A DNA stretch of 37,895 nt from Chara braunii (taxonomy: Eukaryota > Streptophyta > Charophyceae > Charales > Characeae), in contig BFEA01000390.1 in NCBI GenBank assembly GCA_003427395.1, forward strand, positions 1,185,053 through 1,222,947, given 5' to 3'. Shown piece after piece: positions 11,111 through 21,235 of the stretch. The notes below the pieces were generated by a model. The model was not told the origin of the DNA and did no database searches. It worked only from the letters and a program-made list of their open reading frames with translations. Every line of letters begins with the position of its first letter. Position 1 is the first letter of the stretch. The position numbers were made by a program, and so were the translations under genes.

Positions 11111-11633
11111 CCGACCGCTCCACCCACCAGGCTTCCCGCCCCACCGGATCCAGCCCTCCAACAACCACTTCCTCCTCCTCCACCGCGGCCCCTGGTCCCT
11201 CCTCCACTTGAACACTGTCCCCCCGCCCCTTGTAGCCGTATCCTGGCATCAACAATTCGTCTGCCGGCGACGACTTTCACACCGAACACCCCCCAGGCGT
11301 CGCAGTCTACTCCGCCTGCCCTCCTCCCGACGACGTCCTCTATTCCGTCGGCTCAGCACCCAACGGCCACATGTTCCACTCCCCTCCTCCCCAACCCCTC
11401 CACCATCACTTTCTTCGATCTCGTTATAGAGGGTCATCGATAGAGAGGGCAACCGCCACAAGTTGCGGACAAAAAGGCTCCCTGCGAAGATCCGGCGGCG
11501 ATCGGAGAGCAGCCTTCAAGACGCGCCTTCGGCCCTCGCATTCGTCGGCTTGCCAGAGTCATTTTAGAAGGATTAACAAGACCGACACACTCGGCTTGTT
11601 AGATTAGGCCTCTGGCAGCGCCGCCTCAACGCC
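11111..11633 (+). other. Degenerate gag-protease linker of element B
   Basis: Pro/Ser/Thr-rich coding-like sequence between the zinc knuckle and the protease, with stops in every frame. Short plausible stretches exist in different frames, so several indels are likely. No domain was recognised. Confidence 0.4.
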
Positions 11634-14265
11634 ATGATCTCCTCCACTTGTGCCGGGACCGCCCAGTTCCAGCTCAAGTTCATCGCCGTCTCCTTTGGAG
11701 CATCGACGGTAAAGTTTGGGCCCTTCTCGACATTGGTGCCACCGGCAACTTCATCACAAATGCCTGTGTCCGCAAAGCTGGCCTCTCTTCCACCGGCGAT
11801 GACTCCCCGATCACCATCCGCCTAGGGGATAAATACTCGGCCATCGTCGTCGACCGCACAGTCCCCGAGACCACAATGACTGTCGGCCCTCTTCGCAGTC
11901 AGGTCTCCTTCGATGTCATGCACCTCATGTGCGACATCGTACTCGGGACTCCTTGGCTCCACCACTACATGCCCTATACCTTCCACCCCTCTTTCGTCCA
12001 CCTCTCCACCCCTCCTGATCCACCCCTTGACATCCCCTACCTTCTCCCTCCCTCCACCCCTTCCCCTGTCTCCCCTCACCAATTTCTTCACATGACCCGT
12101 GAGCACCCCGACTCCGCCTACTATTGCCTTGTCATTGACCGCGACCGTCCCGAGGACTTGCTTCCAACGCACAAACCCGACCAAGACCCCCCCTCCGACC
12201 CTCAGATCTCCGCCCTCCTATCCGAATTCAAAGACGTGTTTCCCGAATCCTTGCCCGTCGGACTACCTCCCGACCGAGGTGTTTCCCACACCATCGATCT
12301 CAAGCCCGACCACTCCCCCCCTTGCCACCCCCCATACCAGCTCTCCGTCCCGGAGGCCGCGGAAATGAAGCACCAGCTCAATGAACTCCTTAGAGGATTC
12401 ATTAAGCCTAGCTACTCCCCCTTCGGCACTAGTTGTCTCTTCGACAAGAAGAACGGCACCTCGGAACTCCACATGTGCACGGACTATCGCGCCTTGAACC
12501 GGATCACGATCAAGAACAAGTATCCGCTTCCCCGGATATCCGAACTTCTTGATCGCCTCCGTGCAGCCAAATACTTCACCAAGACCGACCTTCAAAGTGG
12601 CTTCCACCAGATCCGCATCCGCGAGGACGACACCCACAAAACCGCCTTCCGCTCCCGCTTCGGGCACTACGAGTTTCTCGTAATGCCTTTCGGTCTCACC
12701 AACACCCCCGCCACATTCCAATCCACCATGAACCACATCTTCCACGACCTCCTCGAAGTCCGTGTCGTGATCTACCTCGACGACATCCTTGTTTTTAGCC
12801 CCAGCTTCGAGTCCCACCTTGATCATCTCCGCCAAGCTTTCGCCATCCTCCGCGACCAGACATTCTACGCCAAGCTCAGCAAATGCACATTTGCTGCCTC
12901 TAGCGTAGAATACCTTGGTCACATTGTCTCCACCGACGACATCCGCATGGACCCCAAAAAGGTCTCTGCTCTCGTCAAGTTCCCCCCTCCCGCCACTTTA
13001 ACCCAACTCCGCTCCTTCACCGAAATCGCCAACTACTACCGCCCCTTCATCCACAACTTCTCCGACGTTTCCTACCCTCTCCATGAGCTCACCCGTGCCA
13101 CCGAACCCTTCGCTTGGACAGACCGCCGCCAAGCCGCCTTCGACAAACTCAAGGAGCTCATCACCACTCCCCCTGTCCTCAAACTCGCTGACCCCACTCG
13201 CCACTTCTTCGTCACCACAAATGCCTCCGACTTCGCCATCGGGGCCGTCTTATCCCAGCACTTTCCCCCCGACCCTACGGAAACCCCCTCCATCAAGGAC
13301 TCCCCCACCCACTCCCAATGCCCACCCGGCGAGCACCCCATCACATTCGCCAGCAAGAAACTCCTTCCCGCAGAAATGAACTACCCATCCAACGAGAAGG
13401 AGCTCCTCGCCATGGTCTACGCCCTCAAAGTTTGGCGCCCATACCTCGACGGGCAATACTTCACCATCCGTACCGATAACACCGTCGTCTCCTCCATCTT
13501 GACCAAGAAAGACATCTCCCCTCGCCAAGCCCGCTGGCTAGACTTCCTTGCCCAATTTACCTTTACCATTTGTCACACCCCTGGTAAGAGCAACCGCGTT
13601 GCCGATGCCCTCTCCCGCCGCCCCGATCACAAACCCCCCAAGAAAGTCTATGCCGCCATGACCGACATCCAGCTCTTGCCATCGATCCGCCATCGCTACA
13701 CCGAAGGATATCTCTCTTGCCCCGACTTCTCCACCATCTACAACAAACACCGCGACCTCGACCCCGTCCCCGACTACTCCCTACATGACAACCTCCTTTA
13801 CATCGAGACCAAAGGTACATGCCGACTCTACGTCCCTGACGCTCGTGGTCTCCGCACCCAGCTCTTGGCCGAGCACCACGACGCCAAGATCGATGGCCAC
13901 CTTGGTTTCCAGAAAACCTTTGACACAATCTCCCGATATTTCCATTGGCCTTCTACCCTTGCCGACGTCAAAGCCTACATCCGCTCGTGCCCCACATGTC
14001 AGGCTGTCAACCCCTCGAACCGGGCCAAACCCGATAAGCTCCAATCATTCCCCATCCCCACGCACCGATGGCAATCCGTTTCCATGGGCTTCGTGTGCGG
14101 TCTTCCCAAGACCGACCGCGGGCATGATTGCATCTACGTCATTGTTTGCCGCTTGACCAAACGTGCTCATTTCATTCCTTGTACCACCTCGCACAATGCC
14201 AAAGACATTGCCATTCTCTTCTTCGACCATGTCGCCCGATACCACGGCCTCCCCGAGAATCGTCA
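11634..14265 (+). pseudogene. pol: Protease, RT, RNase H and integrase (first half) of element B
   Basis: An 873-codon frame beginning inside 11648 carries protease (LLDIGATGNFIT, 11723-11758), a Pro-rich spacer, RT (FIKPSYSPFGTSCLF; TDYRALN; FHQIRI; YLDD at 12773-12784; GHYEFLVMPFG) and RNase H (VTTNASDFAIGAVLSQ; RTDNTVVSSIL; VADALSRR). The integrase zinc finger (HHDAKIDGHLG...CPTCQ) and core start follow. RT looks intact, but the first RNase H Asp is Asn (AAT 13220-13222) and the first integrase Asp is Gly (GGC 14087-14089, SMGF for the usual SMDF). The frame is lost near 11700 at the start and near 14255 at the end. Confidence 0.92.
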
Positions 14266-14750
14266 ATGATTGCGACTTCCGCTTCCTCTCCCAATTATGG
14301 AAGCAACTCTTCCATGCCTACGGAACCACGCTCAGGTACAACACTGCATTCCACCCACAGACCGACGAACAAACCGAGAAGATGAACGATACTCTCCAAA
14401 GAATCCTGAGGAAGTATTGTCATCCCCACCAGCAAGATTGGGATCATTGCTCACCGCCGCCGAGATTGCCTACAACAATGTCGTTTGCCCTTCCACCAGC
14501 ATGTCCCCCTTTTACCTTGACCTTGGCTATCACCCCCGNTACAACAATGTCGTTTGCCCTTCCACCAGCATGTCCCCCTTTTACCTTGACCTTGGCTATC
14601 ACCCCCGCTTGCCCTCTGATTTCTTGCTCCCCTCTCAACTCGACCCATCCTCCCCCTGCCCCTCTCTCAATGAATGGGTTGCAACAATGAACCATCTCCT
14701 AAGAGAAACAACTCGAGTCAATCCAACACACCCAGGAACAACAAGCTAAA
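14256..14750 (+). pseudogene. Integrase core, second half, element B
   Basis: After a frameshift the integrase continues as RIVNDCDFRFLSQLW, then FHPQTDEQTEKMN with the catalytic Glu retained. A second shift near 14450 leads to LTAAEIAYNNVVCPSTSMSP and the GYHP segment. The N-flanked duplication 14471-14608 falls in this part, so some apparent damage may be an assembly error. Confidence 0.85.
14471..14608 (+). repeat. Exact tandem duplication flanking a single N (probable assembly join)
   Basis: TACAACAATGTCG... at 14471-14538 is repeated identically at 14540-14607, separated by the undetermined base 14539. Both copies encode the same integrase stretch (YNNVVCPSTSMSPFYLDLGY). The surrounding element is heavily diverged, so a perfect repeat with an N exactly at the junction is best explained by two overlapping contig ends left unmerged. 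Confidence 0.8.
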
Positions 14751-15239
14751 CAAGCCAACAAGCATCGCCGTGATATCACCTTCCAAGTAGGGGACAAGGT
14801 CCGGCTCTCTGCCAAACGCTTTGAACCCGAACAGGGCTTGTCCAAGAGATTCTCAAACAAGTGGCTCGGTCCCTTCCCCATCATTGAACAAACCTCCCCC
14901 GTCAATTACAAGCTCCAGCTTCCCCCTGACATGAGCCGTGTCCACCCTATCTTCCATGTCGAATACCTCAAAGAATACCATGAATCCCCGCCACAGTTCT
15001 CTGATCGCCCTCACCCTCGTCCCCCTCCAATCATCCTCCCCACTGGACCTGAATTCTCCGTGGAATCCATCATTGGCCGTAGAACAACCCAAGTCGCTGG
15101 TCACTCGGAACCAATCAAAGAATACAAAGTCAAGTGGACAGGCTACCCGGATGACGAATCAACATGGGAACCCCTTGAAAATCTCAAGAATGCCATGAGA
15201 CTTGTTCGTGCCTATGATCGTTCCCACCCTACATCCTAG
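14701..15239 (+). pseudogene. Integrase C-terminus and chromodomain of element B
   Basis: A frame change near 14700 leads into QLESIQHTQEQQAKQANKHR, the GPY/F module (FQVGDKVRLSAKRF; KWLGPFPIIEQTSPVNYKL; HPIFHVEYLKEYHES), then a canonical chromodomain: VESIIGRR, EYKVKWTGYPDDESTWEPLENLKNA at about 15121-15195, and a short tail ending in TAG at 15237-15239. The aromatic/charged core (VKWTGY, STWEP) is the methyl-lysine reader signature of chromoviruses. This part is an uninterrupted frame. Confidence 0.92.
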
Positions 15240-15747
15240 CTATCCCCCTGCCTATACCTTGGCTAAGACCCTGAACCCTTGCTTAAACCCTACTACAACC
15301 TTGCCACCTTGTTCTACACACACCCCTGCCACAACCACCCTTGCCCCTCACCCCGATTCCTGATGTCTGATCTGCCCTTGTCCCTTGCCTAGCCCTGCCC
15401 CATTCGCCCTCCCCACTTCCTTGTCCATCTTGTCCAATGCTTGTGGACCTGCGTGGATTATGGCATGCGCACGAGGACGATGGCTTGCTGCACCATTATG
15501 CAGCTGGATTGGCCACCATGCTGCTACACCTGGCCAGCACCCTGCCTCGCAGACTCCCTGGAGCAGCTACTTGTGACATGAACCATGTACCAGTCTGCGA
15601 CTTCCTTGCTAACGGATCAGACTCCACTGCAGTTCATGTACCGGACGTGCCCACAGCCATCGAACATGGATCTCTTGACTTTCCACGCATCAACACTCAG
15701 CGTTTTGTTTCTCCTTGCTGAAGACCATTGAAGACCCCCCCTTGCCG
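15240..15747. other. No gene recognised after element B
   Basis: Pyrimidine-rich plus-strand DNA. I saw no polypurine tract or LTR start that would end element B and no protein similarity. A 94-codon frame at 15437-15721 has no recognisable domain. Confidence 0.5.
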
Positions 15748-15890
15748 CTGACCAAGACCTTTGCACTTCGCCTTGCTTCCATAATCGACCTGACCAAGAC
15801 CTTTGCAGTTCGCCTTGCTTCCATCATCGACCTGACCAAGACCCTTGCAGTTCGCCTTGCTTCCACCATCGACCTGACCAAGACCTCCTT
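15748..15890 (+). repeat. 42-bp tandem repeat, three copies plus a partial
   Basis: Units start CTGACCAAGACC at 15748, 15790, 15832 and (partial) 15874. The unit length of 42 keeps a frame open, encoding a 14-residue repeat of the form LTKTFAVRLASIID. Copies differ at only a few positions. Whether it is translated is unknown; the open frame 15715-16140 has no other recognisable feature. Confidence 0.85.
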
Positions 15891-16154
15891 CAAGACCCCT
15901 ATCGCTGTCGCTGACCTGGGACTGCTCAAGACCTCCCCCAGACCCCGTGACCCATTGCAGACCGCCGACTCTGTACCCACATCCCATCAAACATCCCAGC
16001 CCTTGTACATGCAAACTATGCCCGTGAACCTTGCAACAAACAATTTTGCTTTTATTATTTTTTTTTTTCGTTCCCTGACAACCTATAACCCTGTAGAATT
16101 TCCACTGAAATACCCGTTCACCCTTGTAGAACATCCATAGGGGCATTCGCCCGA

Positions 16155-16580
16155 ATGGAAGGAATGAGGGAAAGGGTAGAAATTATGATTGAGGAGGCTT
16201 TTAAAAAGGAATGGATCAAGATGGGCTTGCCCGTAAAGAAGAGGAGGCCAGAGGACGAGTCCCTGGAAGTTATGGTGGCAGAAAAAGAGTCGGAAGTCGA
16301 ACTTGGGGCCAGCCTGCCCAAACCAAAGGAAGGCCGGAACGAAACGTCGGAGGTAGTACTTGAAATCCCAGATTTATTACAACTTGTTAAGGCCATCAGG
16401 TACCACAAAGTGGGGGTGGACTTAGCAGCGCTTGCCAGATTTGAGGATGGGGTTCGGAAGGGCTACTGTCTGAATGGGAAGCTAGTCAGCATCCAGCCCC
16501 GCGTCTTGGAGGTAGCAAGGCCGATCCCGACCGTTCATTTTTTAGGAGAACGATCCCCGAAAGTAGTGTGCGAAAGTATA
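16155..16580 (+). pseudogene. Upstream pol region of element D
   Basis: A frame starting MEGMRERVEIMIEEAFKKEW has a charged, helical N-terminus, then LLQLVKAIRYHKVGVDLAALARFEDGV and RPIPTVHF. In this gypsy lineage a similar linker precedes RT. The frame passes into the next one near 16575, so a small indel lies there. No enzymatic motif is visible in this segment. Confidence 0.6.
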
Positions 16581-17820
16581 AACCCGTAGGCAAGAAGGCC
16601 AAGCCGGTCTCGATCCTAGTAGAAACGTCAAAGGAAGAGGCCATGGAGAAGGAGGAGGAAATCTTGCGGGTAATAAGGGAGAGGCGAGCAACGGAAGGGC
16701 ATCGCATACCAGAGGAGGTAGCAGATATCATGAAAATAGGAGTGGAAGGGTTTCTAACAGCGGAAGAAACTCAACTGATAAGAAAAGCATGTCAGGAGTT
16801 TCATTTAGCTTTTGCCTTCAACGATCATCAGAAAGGACGATTGGACGCAAAGCTAGTTCCCTCTGTCAGGATCCACGCCGTACAGCACGAGTGTTGGAAT
16901 GATAAAGGGCCCGCCTATGAGTTTGGGATCGCAACGGAGGTCACCGACGTGCTAAAAGCCAAAATAGATTCTTTCGTCGCTGAACCCACCGCATCTCCCT
17001 ACGCGAACAAGTGGTTTGTGTTCAGGAAGCCCAATAAGACACTCAGGTGGATCCATGACCTGCAGAAGCTCAATGCGGTGACAATTAGGGACACAGGCTC
17101 GCTTCCACAGGCCGACTTATTGGCAGAATCTCATGCAGGGCGGAGCATTTACTCCCTGGTAGACTTGTACTCAGGATATGATCAATTGCCGCTCGATGCA
17201 AGGGATAGACCGTATACCGCAATGCACACCCTAGTAGGACAGCTGCAGATGCAAGTGACCCCTATGGGCTTCACAAATGCGGTAGCAGAAGCTCAGAGGA
17301 GGATGCTCGCCGTCGCAGGGGATATGTTTTCCGAAAATTGTGAACCTTACATAGATGATAATCCCGTGAAAGGCGCAAGATACAAAGATGAGACGAAAGT
17401 GCAACCGGGAGTGCGAAAGTTCATCTGGGACCACTTGTAGGATATTAAGGACTTACTCCAGCGATTCTTAGTCTACAACATTACTGCAAGCAGACCCAAG
17501 AGCATCCTGGTCGTCCTGGAAGTAACCATACTGGGATTTCGCTGTGGAGCCTACGGGAGGAAACCCGATCCAGCAAAGACTGATAAGATCTCTAAGTGGC
17601 CGACACCCTTGCGTACCACGACGGAAGTACGAGCCTTCCTAGGGGTGGTTGGGTTCTGGAGGATCTTTCATCAAAGGTTTCGCAAAGATAGCAGAACCCA
17701 TCCGCGCGATGATTAGGGAAGGTGGCACTATGGATTGGACCGAGGATAGGGAAGAGGCAACCCAGACCCTGAAAGACATCCTGTCATCCGATCAGGTCAC
17801 GTTAGCAGCACCCTCTGCTC
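16568..17820 (+). pseudogene. pol: Reverse transcriptase of element D
   Basis: RT motifs in order: ANKWFVFRKPNKTLRWIHDL near 17003-17062, LNAVTIRDTGSLPQADLL, YSLVDLYSGYDQLPLD near 17151-17200, VTPMGFTNAVAEAQRRM near 17256, and the active site YIDD at 17348-17359 followed by NPVKGA. A TAG at 17438-17440 interrupts it. The thumb and connection continue (GFRCGAYGRKPDPAKTDKI, EVRAFLGVVGFWR), and a frameshift near 17660 leads to FIKGFAKIAEPIR and WTEDREEA. Coding ends at about 17818. This RT form is well known from basidiomycete elements. The remaining RNase H and integrase are absent. Confidence 0.88.
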
Positions 17821-18230
17821 TCCCTTGTAGATCATCAATAAGAAACCCTGTTCACCCTTGTCAACCATCTATAGGACTACCCTGTTCCCCCTGCAGCACC
17901 CCTAGTTCATCATTAGCAGATCCATGTTTCCCTAACCATTGTTTCCCGTACCCACTAGAACATTGATAGACATCCCCTGTTCCCCTGACCATTATTTCCC
18001 TTACCCAGTAGAACTTCAATAGAAGTCCCCTGTTCCCTGAACTCTGTTCCCCCTTAACNTATAGCANACCATGCNGTNCCCTTAGTTCNNCANTAGGACN
18101 ACCCTGCTCCCNGCNGTCCNTATAGTTCATTTGTAGGACTACCCTGTTCCCTGCAACCCCCCTAGTTCATCAGTAGGACAACTCTGTTCACCGGTACCAA
18201 ACCCTGTTCCCTCTTACTCACGCAGCCCAT
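17818..18230 (+). repeat. Degenerate pyrimidine-rich tandem array with sequencing gaps
   Basis: Words such as CCCCTAGTTCATCA, TAGGACTACCCTGTTCCC and GTAGAACTTCAATAG recur about every 40-60 bases. A related piece (TTCACCCTTGTAGAACATCCATAGG) lies at 16117-16142 on the other side of element D, so the pol fragment is embedded in the array. Undetermined bases cluster at 18059-18120, indicating assembly difficulty. Confidence 0.65.
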
Positions 18231-18344
18231 GCCACCCACATTACACCCCTCTTCCCTTTCCACTTGTTAACCAGTGATCGGCCCCGTCCCGTCCTTCACA
18301 GATTTCAGCATTGCTTCATGATTTTTAGCAGTCGGGACGTTGCC

Positions 18345-19355
18345 TTCTAGAGGAAGGGGATAGTGTTACGGACTCCGCCAGGGCTCGATCCCTGGTCTAT
18401 CTTTTTGCTGTTTCGGCTGCATCCCGTTGTCGGCCTGGCACCCTTTTTCCAAACCCCTCCTTTGGTACCGTAGGATTTTGGACAACTGCGCCATGCTGCA
18501 ATTCGGGCGCCACTTTCAAATACCGCATTTTTCAGTTCTGCCCTCGGGGCCTTTGTAGAAATGCCCCTGGTACCGTACGTGTCACCGATACTTATACCGG
18601 CTCCCCGTACGATACGGAAACCAGTCTCGTACCAGTTTTCTGCCGCTGTACTCATACTCAGTGTGACTTGCTGTTTCAGCATTCGGAATCCAAGACTTCG
18701 ACTTTGTGCCTTGCCACTGTGTTTGCATCCAGTCGAGTTCAGTCGCGTGAGTGAGTGAGTGTGTGTGTGTGTTCTCACTCTCTCTCCCCCTTTGCTCCCT
18801 CCTCGTCCTCTGCCTCTGCGCCCGTTACACTCGATCCCTGGTCTGCAGATTACCACCCTCCAGCTTGCTGTATTTATTGCTTTTTTTTTTGTTTTTGTGA
18901 TTTTCTTGCTTCGTTTTACTTTGTTTTTGCTTTTCCGATTCCGGACAGTTGACGCCATCCTCATCCTGGTGCCCGTTTTCAAATTCCTCCTTTTCGACTT
19001 CCACATTTCGGACACTTGGCGCCACCCGGCATTCTGGCGCCCCCTCTCAGACTTTCGATTTTCAGTGCTGGCCCTGAGGCATTTTCACCTTCGCCCTCAG
19101 GACCGTACTTGAGTCCGATACTTAGGTACAGACTCGAGCACAGTACAGGCACAAAGTTTTCAGCCTCGGTGCTAGTGTTCAGTGCGACTTCACTTCAACA
19201 TTGTGTTTGGGAATTCAAGACTGCGACTTTGCAACTTTTGCCACTTTGTGTCTGCGTCCGTCGAGTCGTGTCGAGCCCGCGTCGAGTTGAGTGAGCGTGT
19301 GTGTGCTCTCTCACTCTCCCTCTCTCTCCCAGCCTCGCTGCACTGCCTCTGCCTC
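18345..19355 (+). repeat. LTR-like sequence in two tandem diverged copies, preceded by a purine tract
   Basis: CTAGAGGAAGGGGATAG precedes TGTTACGGACTCC at 18364, the layout of a polypurine tract and 3' LTR start. Copy 1 runs to about 18822 and copy 2 from about 18823 to 19355. Both share CTCGATCCCTGGTCT at the start, a GATACTTA-type motif, GTTTTC then CAGTGTGACTT-like words, GAATyCAAGACT, GAGTGAG(C)GTGTGTGTG followed by CTCTCTC, and CTGCCTCTGC at the end. Divergence is substantial. Two adjacent LTRs or an internally duplicated LTR both fit. Confidence 0.6.
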
Positions 19356-20073
19356 ATCACAAGCAACCTGAACCCAAGGAAATGTTGATATGCACCTCAC
19401 TAGCGCAAATGTTCACTTAATTGAGGGGTGGACAACTTAGCCGGCTGGGGTCAACAAAGAAGCAAGCATAAGTACTTCCCTGAGGATCAAACTTGGCTTG
19501 GTTTTCACAGTAAAAAATGCCGAGACATTTGGCTTTTGTCGAGTCGCCAGTTCAATATCATTCGATTGAGCTGGATCAAAAAGAGTTACAAACACAAAAT
19601 GCCCTGTCCCACGAAGAGTCCATACGATGGTGACCTGATTTACTGCAGTCTTAGCCTCTTAGGTTATAGAAACATTTCCAAGAGGGGTCCAGGACCACTT
19701 GCCCAGCTCGGCCAAAAAACAAAAATATGTTTCATTTTGCATCTTCAATTTTGCAAGGAACCTTTTTTTTTTTTCCGAAGCAAGCTGCATTCTTCTCTCA
19801 ATTTTACCTCACACTACCTACCTATCAATACTCCTAATTATAGTCATACAGGGAACCCCATAGCAGCCACAACCGAGTTCACAAGAGAACATGCAGGTGC
19901 TGCTCCCGACCTGCAGGCCAATCCCTGGGCGATACTGGCCAGGCGACAAACGATAGCATCAGGGACCATGCCAACATGACCAATCCCTGTGCCTGCCCTC
20001 AGGTCCCCTCCCCTACAAGCATCAGTAAACTCTGCTCAATGCCAATCGGGGGATCCAGTGGTCTATCTCTAAC
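19356..20073. other. No gene recognised
   Basis: Mixed-composition DNA. A 183-codon plus-strand frame (19428-19979) is interrupted by homopolymers in its translation and matches no family I know. No repeat structure was seen. Confidence 0.45.
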
Positions 20074-20076
20074 TTC

Positions 20077-20282
20077 GATGTGACCCTGAGGCAAAAGTTT
20101 TTCAATATATTTTTCCTAGGCTGTTTTTCCGGGCGTCGAAGCACCCAACCTATGCCCTGGTACACACCCAGGTGCCCAGCTGGGCATGACCACCAAGCAG
20201 GAGTCTGGGCAGCCCCAGAGCAAAAAAAAAAATCCAGAAAAAAAATGTTGTCTACAAACGACTTTTGGCTGAGGGTCACATT
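20077..20282. repeat. Short foldback (MITE-like) element
   Basis: The left end GATGTGACCCTGAGGCAAAAGT (20077-20098) matches the reverse complement of 20261-20282 at 19 of 22 positions. Inward, both arms carry similar T-rich sequence, so the inverted repeat probably extends to about 60 bp. The interior includes the perfect 14-bp palindrome TGCCCAGCTGGGCA at 20173-20186. No coding capacity. A related single arm (ACGTGACCCAGAGGCAAAAGT) lies at about 26884-26904. Confidence 0.6.
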
Positions 20283-20497
20283 AGAATTCCCCACAGAATC
20301 GGAGATAGAAAAGAAAATCACACTAAGCCACCCCCCTTTAAACCAATTTAAGCCCTCGTCCCTCCCCCTTGACATCCAACTTGCGAAAAACGAAATGAGT
20401 CTGGATTTGGGGTCGTCTAGAAGAGAGCAAACAAACCCAAAAAAAAAAAGGTTTTTTGCACACCCGGGTACCCCGAGCGTCAGACCCCCCTAGGCAT

Positions 20498-20523
20498 CAC
20501 GCCCGGGTTCCCGGCTGGGCGTG
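20498..20523. repeat. GC-rich double hairpin
   Basis: CACGCCC at 20498-20504 pairs with GGGCGTG at 20517-20523, and inside it CCGGG TT CCCGG can form a competing 5-bp hairpin. GGGCGTGACA recurs at about 20582-20591, next to the repeats that follow. Confidence 0.7.
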
Positions 20524-20808
20524 ACAATCTTCTTAGCATTTTTCGTCATAACATAGTTTTTTTTAAAGGGTAACCAAGGCCGGGCGTGACAGTCTTCCTA
20601 GTATTTTTCGTCATAACATAGTTTTTTTAAAAGGGTAACTAAGGGGCAGTCACTACTTCAGTTTTAAATCCACTTCAGGCATCCCTTGAATACAACACAT
20701 CCCCACCCGGCCCGAAAGCTGGGTTGTACACATTCACAGTTTTTTTTAAGGGTAACTAAGGCCCAGTCACTACTTCGGTTTTAAATCCACTTAAGGCATC
20801 CCTTAAAA
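20518..20808 (+). repeat. Interleaved direct repeats of about 65 and 117 bp spacing
   Basis: GGCGTGACAATCTTCTTAGC followed by TTTCGTCATAACATAG and T8AAAGGGTAAC at 20518-20573 recurs with few changes at about 20583-20639. AGTCACTACTTCAGTTTTAA at 20648 onward recurs with one change from 20765, each time after GGGTAACTAAGG and followed by ATCCACTT and GGCATCCCTT. The array looks like successive partial duplications of one non-coding unit. Confidence 0.75.
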
Positions 20809-21093
20809 ACACATTGTAATGAACCCAGTCTGGAAGATACTCATCAGTCGTCAAGTACTAGTCTCAGCGTCTGCACAAAGTCTCCAGTTAACGTGAAGTG
20901 ATATCTGCAACAGTATTCTTGTTACCAATAGACGAAGAGAGTGGAGGGAGAATAGACAATGGAGAAGGTGGAAGAGTCAATCAAAGACCACACGATAATA
21001 GCCCAAACACTCCAACTACTCCTACGGGCTTCTTCTCCCTCCACATCATCAAGCAATAATAGTAACGAGTCTGATAAGTTTTGATCACACAGA

Positions 21094-21109
21094 AGTGCCA
21101 CGTGACACT
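21094..21109. promoter_or_regulatory. G-box centred palindrome
   Basis: AGTG C CACGTG A CACT is symmetrical except for one position on each side. CACGTG is the plant G-box core bound by bZIP and bHLH factors. With no transcription unit assigned nearby, function is only a possibility. Confidence 0.35.
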
Positions 21110-21235
21110 CTTATCTCGTGAAGACCATGAAGACAACAGCAGAATACGGTAATGACGTCAACCTCAGGTTAGTACCAGATCCCAATCGTCCACAAATCCC
21201 GATCTCCCTCCTTGTCACAACCAGTCACCTCATGT

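Larger units (their letters stand above)
9590..15239 (+). mobile_element. Element B: C-rich chromovirus (Ty3/gypsy), inactive
   Basis: Gag with a CCHC knuckle, protease, RT, RNase H, integrase and a classical C-terminal chromodomain occur in order on the plus strand. Third codon positions are mostly C, unlike elements A and C, giving a visibly different base composition. I found no LTR pair: the 5' LTR may lie left of element A outside the window, and no copy is evident after 15239. Several frameshifts, one gag stop, and substitutions at RNase H and integrase catalytic positions show it is dead. Confidence 0.9.
16146..18363 (+). mobile_element. Element D: truncated Ty3/gypsy pol fragment
   Basis: A pol segment covering the region before RT, RT, and the first residues of the RNase H connection, then abrupt loss of coding near 17818 in repetitive DNA. 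A purine tract and LTR-like start at 18345-18364 may be its 3' end. Gag, RNase H and integrase are missing. The RT is of a type distinct from elements A, B and C. Confidence 0.75.

Noticed and set aside
19428-19979. 183-codon plus-strand frame as a gene
   Set aside because: No recognisable domain, homopolymer-encoded Phe runs, and repetitive surroundings; chance frame is more likely.
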